Of a stretch of 64,000 nt of DNA, positions 63,190 through 64,000 are shown piece by piece (position 1 is the stretch's first letter; each line of letters opens with the position of its first letter). A model generated the notes under the pieces. The model worked only from the letters and a program-made list of their open reading frames with translations, was not told the origin of the DNA and searched no databases. This DNA comes from Acanthosepion pharaonis (taxonomy: Eukaryota > Mollusca > Cephalopoda > Sepiida > Sepiidae), in NCBI GenBank assembly GCA_903632075.3, contig CAHIKZ030001200.1, positions 30,001 to 94,000 on the forward strand, read 5' to 3'. The position numbers and the translations under genes were made by a program.

Positions 63190-64000
63190 TTCTCTGGAGC
63201 ATCAATTCACAACACGTGGCTATAAACAACACCTAATCAGGGAACAAATAAATAAAGCAATTTCCACACCTAGAGAAGACACCCTAATGTACAAGATTAA
63301 AAATAAATCTAGCCGCATTCCTCTAGTAACCACTTTCAACCCCACTCTGCCTCCACTATCCCAAATAATCAAACATCGCTGGGAAATACTACATCTCAAA
63401 CCAGACCTAAAAAAAAATTGTTTAAGGAACCCGGCTTTCTTGCATATCGTAGACCTAAGAACCTAAAAGAAATCATAGGTAGTAACCACATTTCAGGGGA
63501 CAAGGTAATCCGTAATAAACTAAGAACAAAAACAACAGGATTTTCCCAACCATGTAACAACAAAAGAAGTTTATGTTGCAACCATATTAAAAACACGAAT
63601 TCATTCACTAGCTCAATCACTAAATCTACTTTCAAAATCTACCACGATTCTAACTGTAGAAGTCATAACATAATTTACCTCCTAGAATGCACACTATGCC
63701 AGAAACAATATGTAGGAAAATCTGAATGGCCCTTTCACTACAGAATTAATAATTATCGAAATCGAATTAAGTCGACTCCCCATGAAAAATTATTACCTGT
63801 AGAACAACATTTCCGTCTGGAAAAAACACGATTTCAAAACCCATGCCAAATTCACTATGATTGAGAGAATAGAAAAGTTCATAGCTGATAACATTAGAAA
63901 GATTTTAGAGACCCATGAAAATAAGTGGATACAACGTCTAAAAACACAACATCCAGCCGGGCTAAAACATAAATTTCACAATATAGATAGTACTAATATA
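63190..64000 (+). pseudogene. Penelope-like element, RT C-terminus and GIY-YIG endonuclease (runs off window)
   Basis: Two overlapping frames. The first (to 63466) has 'QHLIREQINKAISTPREDTL' and 'RIPLVTTFNPTLPPLSQIIK', the linker after the RT in Poseidon/Neptune-like PLEs. The second (63418-63864) has 'FLAYRRPKNLKEI', a Cys-rich section ('QPCNNKRSLCCNH'), 'NIIYLLECTLCQKQYVGKSE' (GIY, CX2C and YIG) and 'YRINNYRN'. A third frame after 63860 gives 'EKFIADNIRKILETHENKWI'. Two frameshifts, so the copy is probably inactive; the 3' end lies outside the window. Confidence 0.8.

Overview
This is a eukaryotic, AT-rich, repeat-dominated intergenic window. I found no convincing host protein-coding gene, rRNA or tRNA gene. 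The likely source is a mollusc, most plausibly an octopus-like cephalopod. Reasons: (i) dozens of long (TA)n tracts, many grading into (TG/CA)n, (GA)n or (GATA)n; (ii) several tRNA-derived SINEs with A and B boxes (this SINE type is well known from octopus genomes); (iii) a mixture of Penelope-like elements (PLEs), RTE-like and CR1/Jockey-like LINEs, Tc1/mariner elements, a piggyBac-like MITE, a Helitron and one Gypsy-type LTR retrotransposon. The species call is inference; the element content is read from the sequence.

Layout. 1-9.9 kb: PLE termini, palindromic repeats and a 9-bp-TSD palindromic insertion at 8.84-9.34 kb. 10-16 kb: tRNA-SINE, PLE GIY-YIG remnant (11.85-12.33 kb, minus), piggyBac-like MITE (13.00-13.68 kb), a composite TTTC minisatellite (14.4-15.2 kb), and an RTE-like LINE split by a 460-bp solo LTR. 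17-23 kb: more LINE, a Helitron inserted in a mariner-type repeat (18.26-18.98 kb), a 1.2-kb dead mariner (20.05-21.28 kb) and a CR1/Jockey-like LINE fragment. 24-33 kb: SINEs, a PLE (25.2-26.1 kb, minus), palindromic PLE derivative, mariner deletion derivative, long (TA)n and palindromes. 34-45 kb: complete but dead Tc1-like element (34.11-35.08 kb), palindromes with paralogous empty sites, non-autonomous Tc1-like element, LINE with an expanded (GAA)n tail, second mariner deletion derivative. 46-50 kb: (TA)n, PLE-like termini, RTE LINE remnant, SINE. 50.57-55.14 kb: Gypsy-type LTR retrotransposon with near-identical LTRs but broken frames. 55.14-56.5 kb: PLE with RT and GIY-YIG endonuclease. 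57-64 kb: palindromes, second Tc1-like derivative, LINE, and a PLE reading frame that runs off the right edge.

How it fits together: almost everything is mobile DNA at different stages of decay, much of it nested. Because related copies lie in the same window, several insertions can be checked against an internal 'empty site' (solo LTR, Helitron, palindromic elements at 8.84 and 36.75 kb). The most interesting recurring signal is a hammerhead-ribozyme-like core (CTGANGA, a stem, then GAAA) at PLE-type termini of many families, often as inverted pairs and next to (TA)n tracts, with a shared one-nucleotide offset from the canonical hammerhead. Frameshifts in otherwise young elements are mostly homopolymer indels, so assembly error must be kept in mind.
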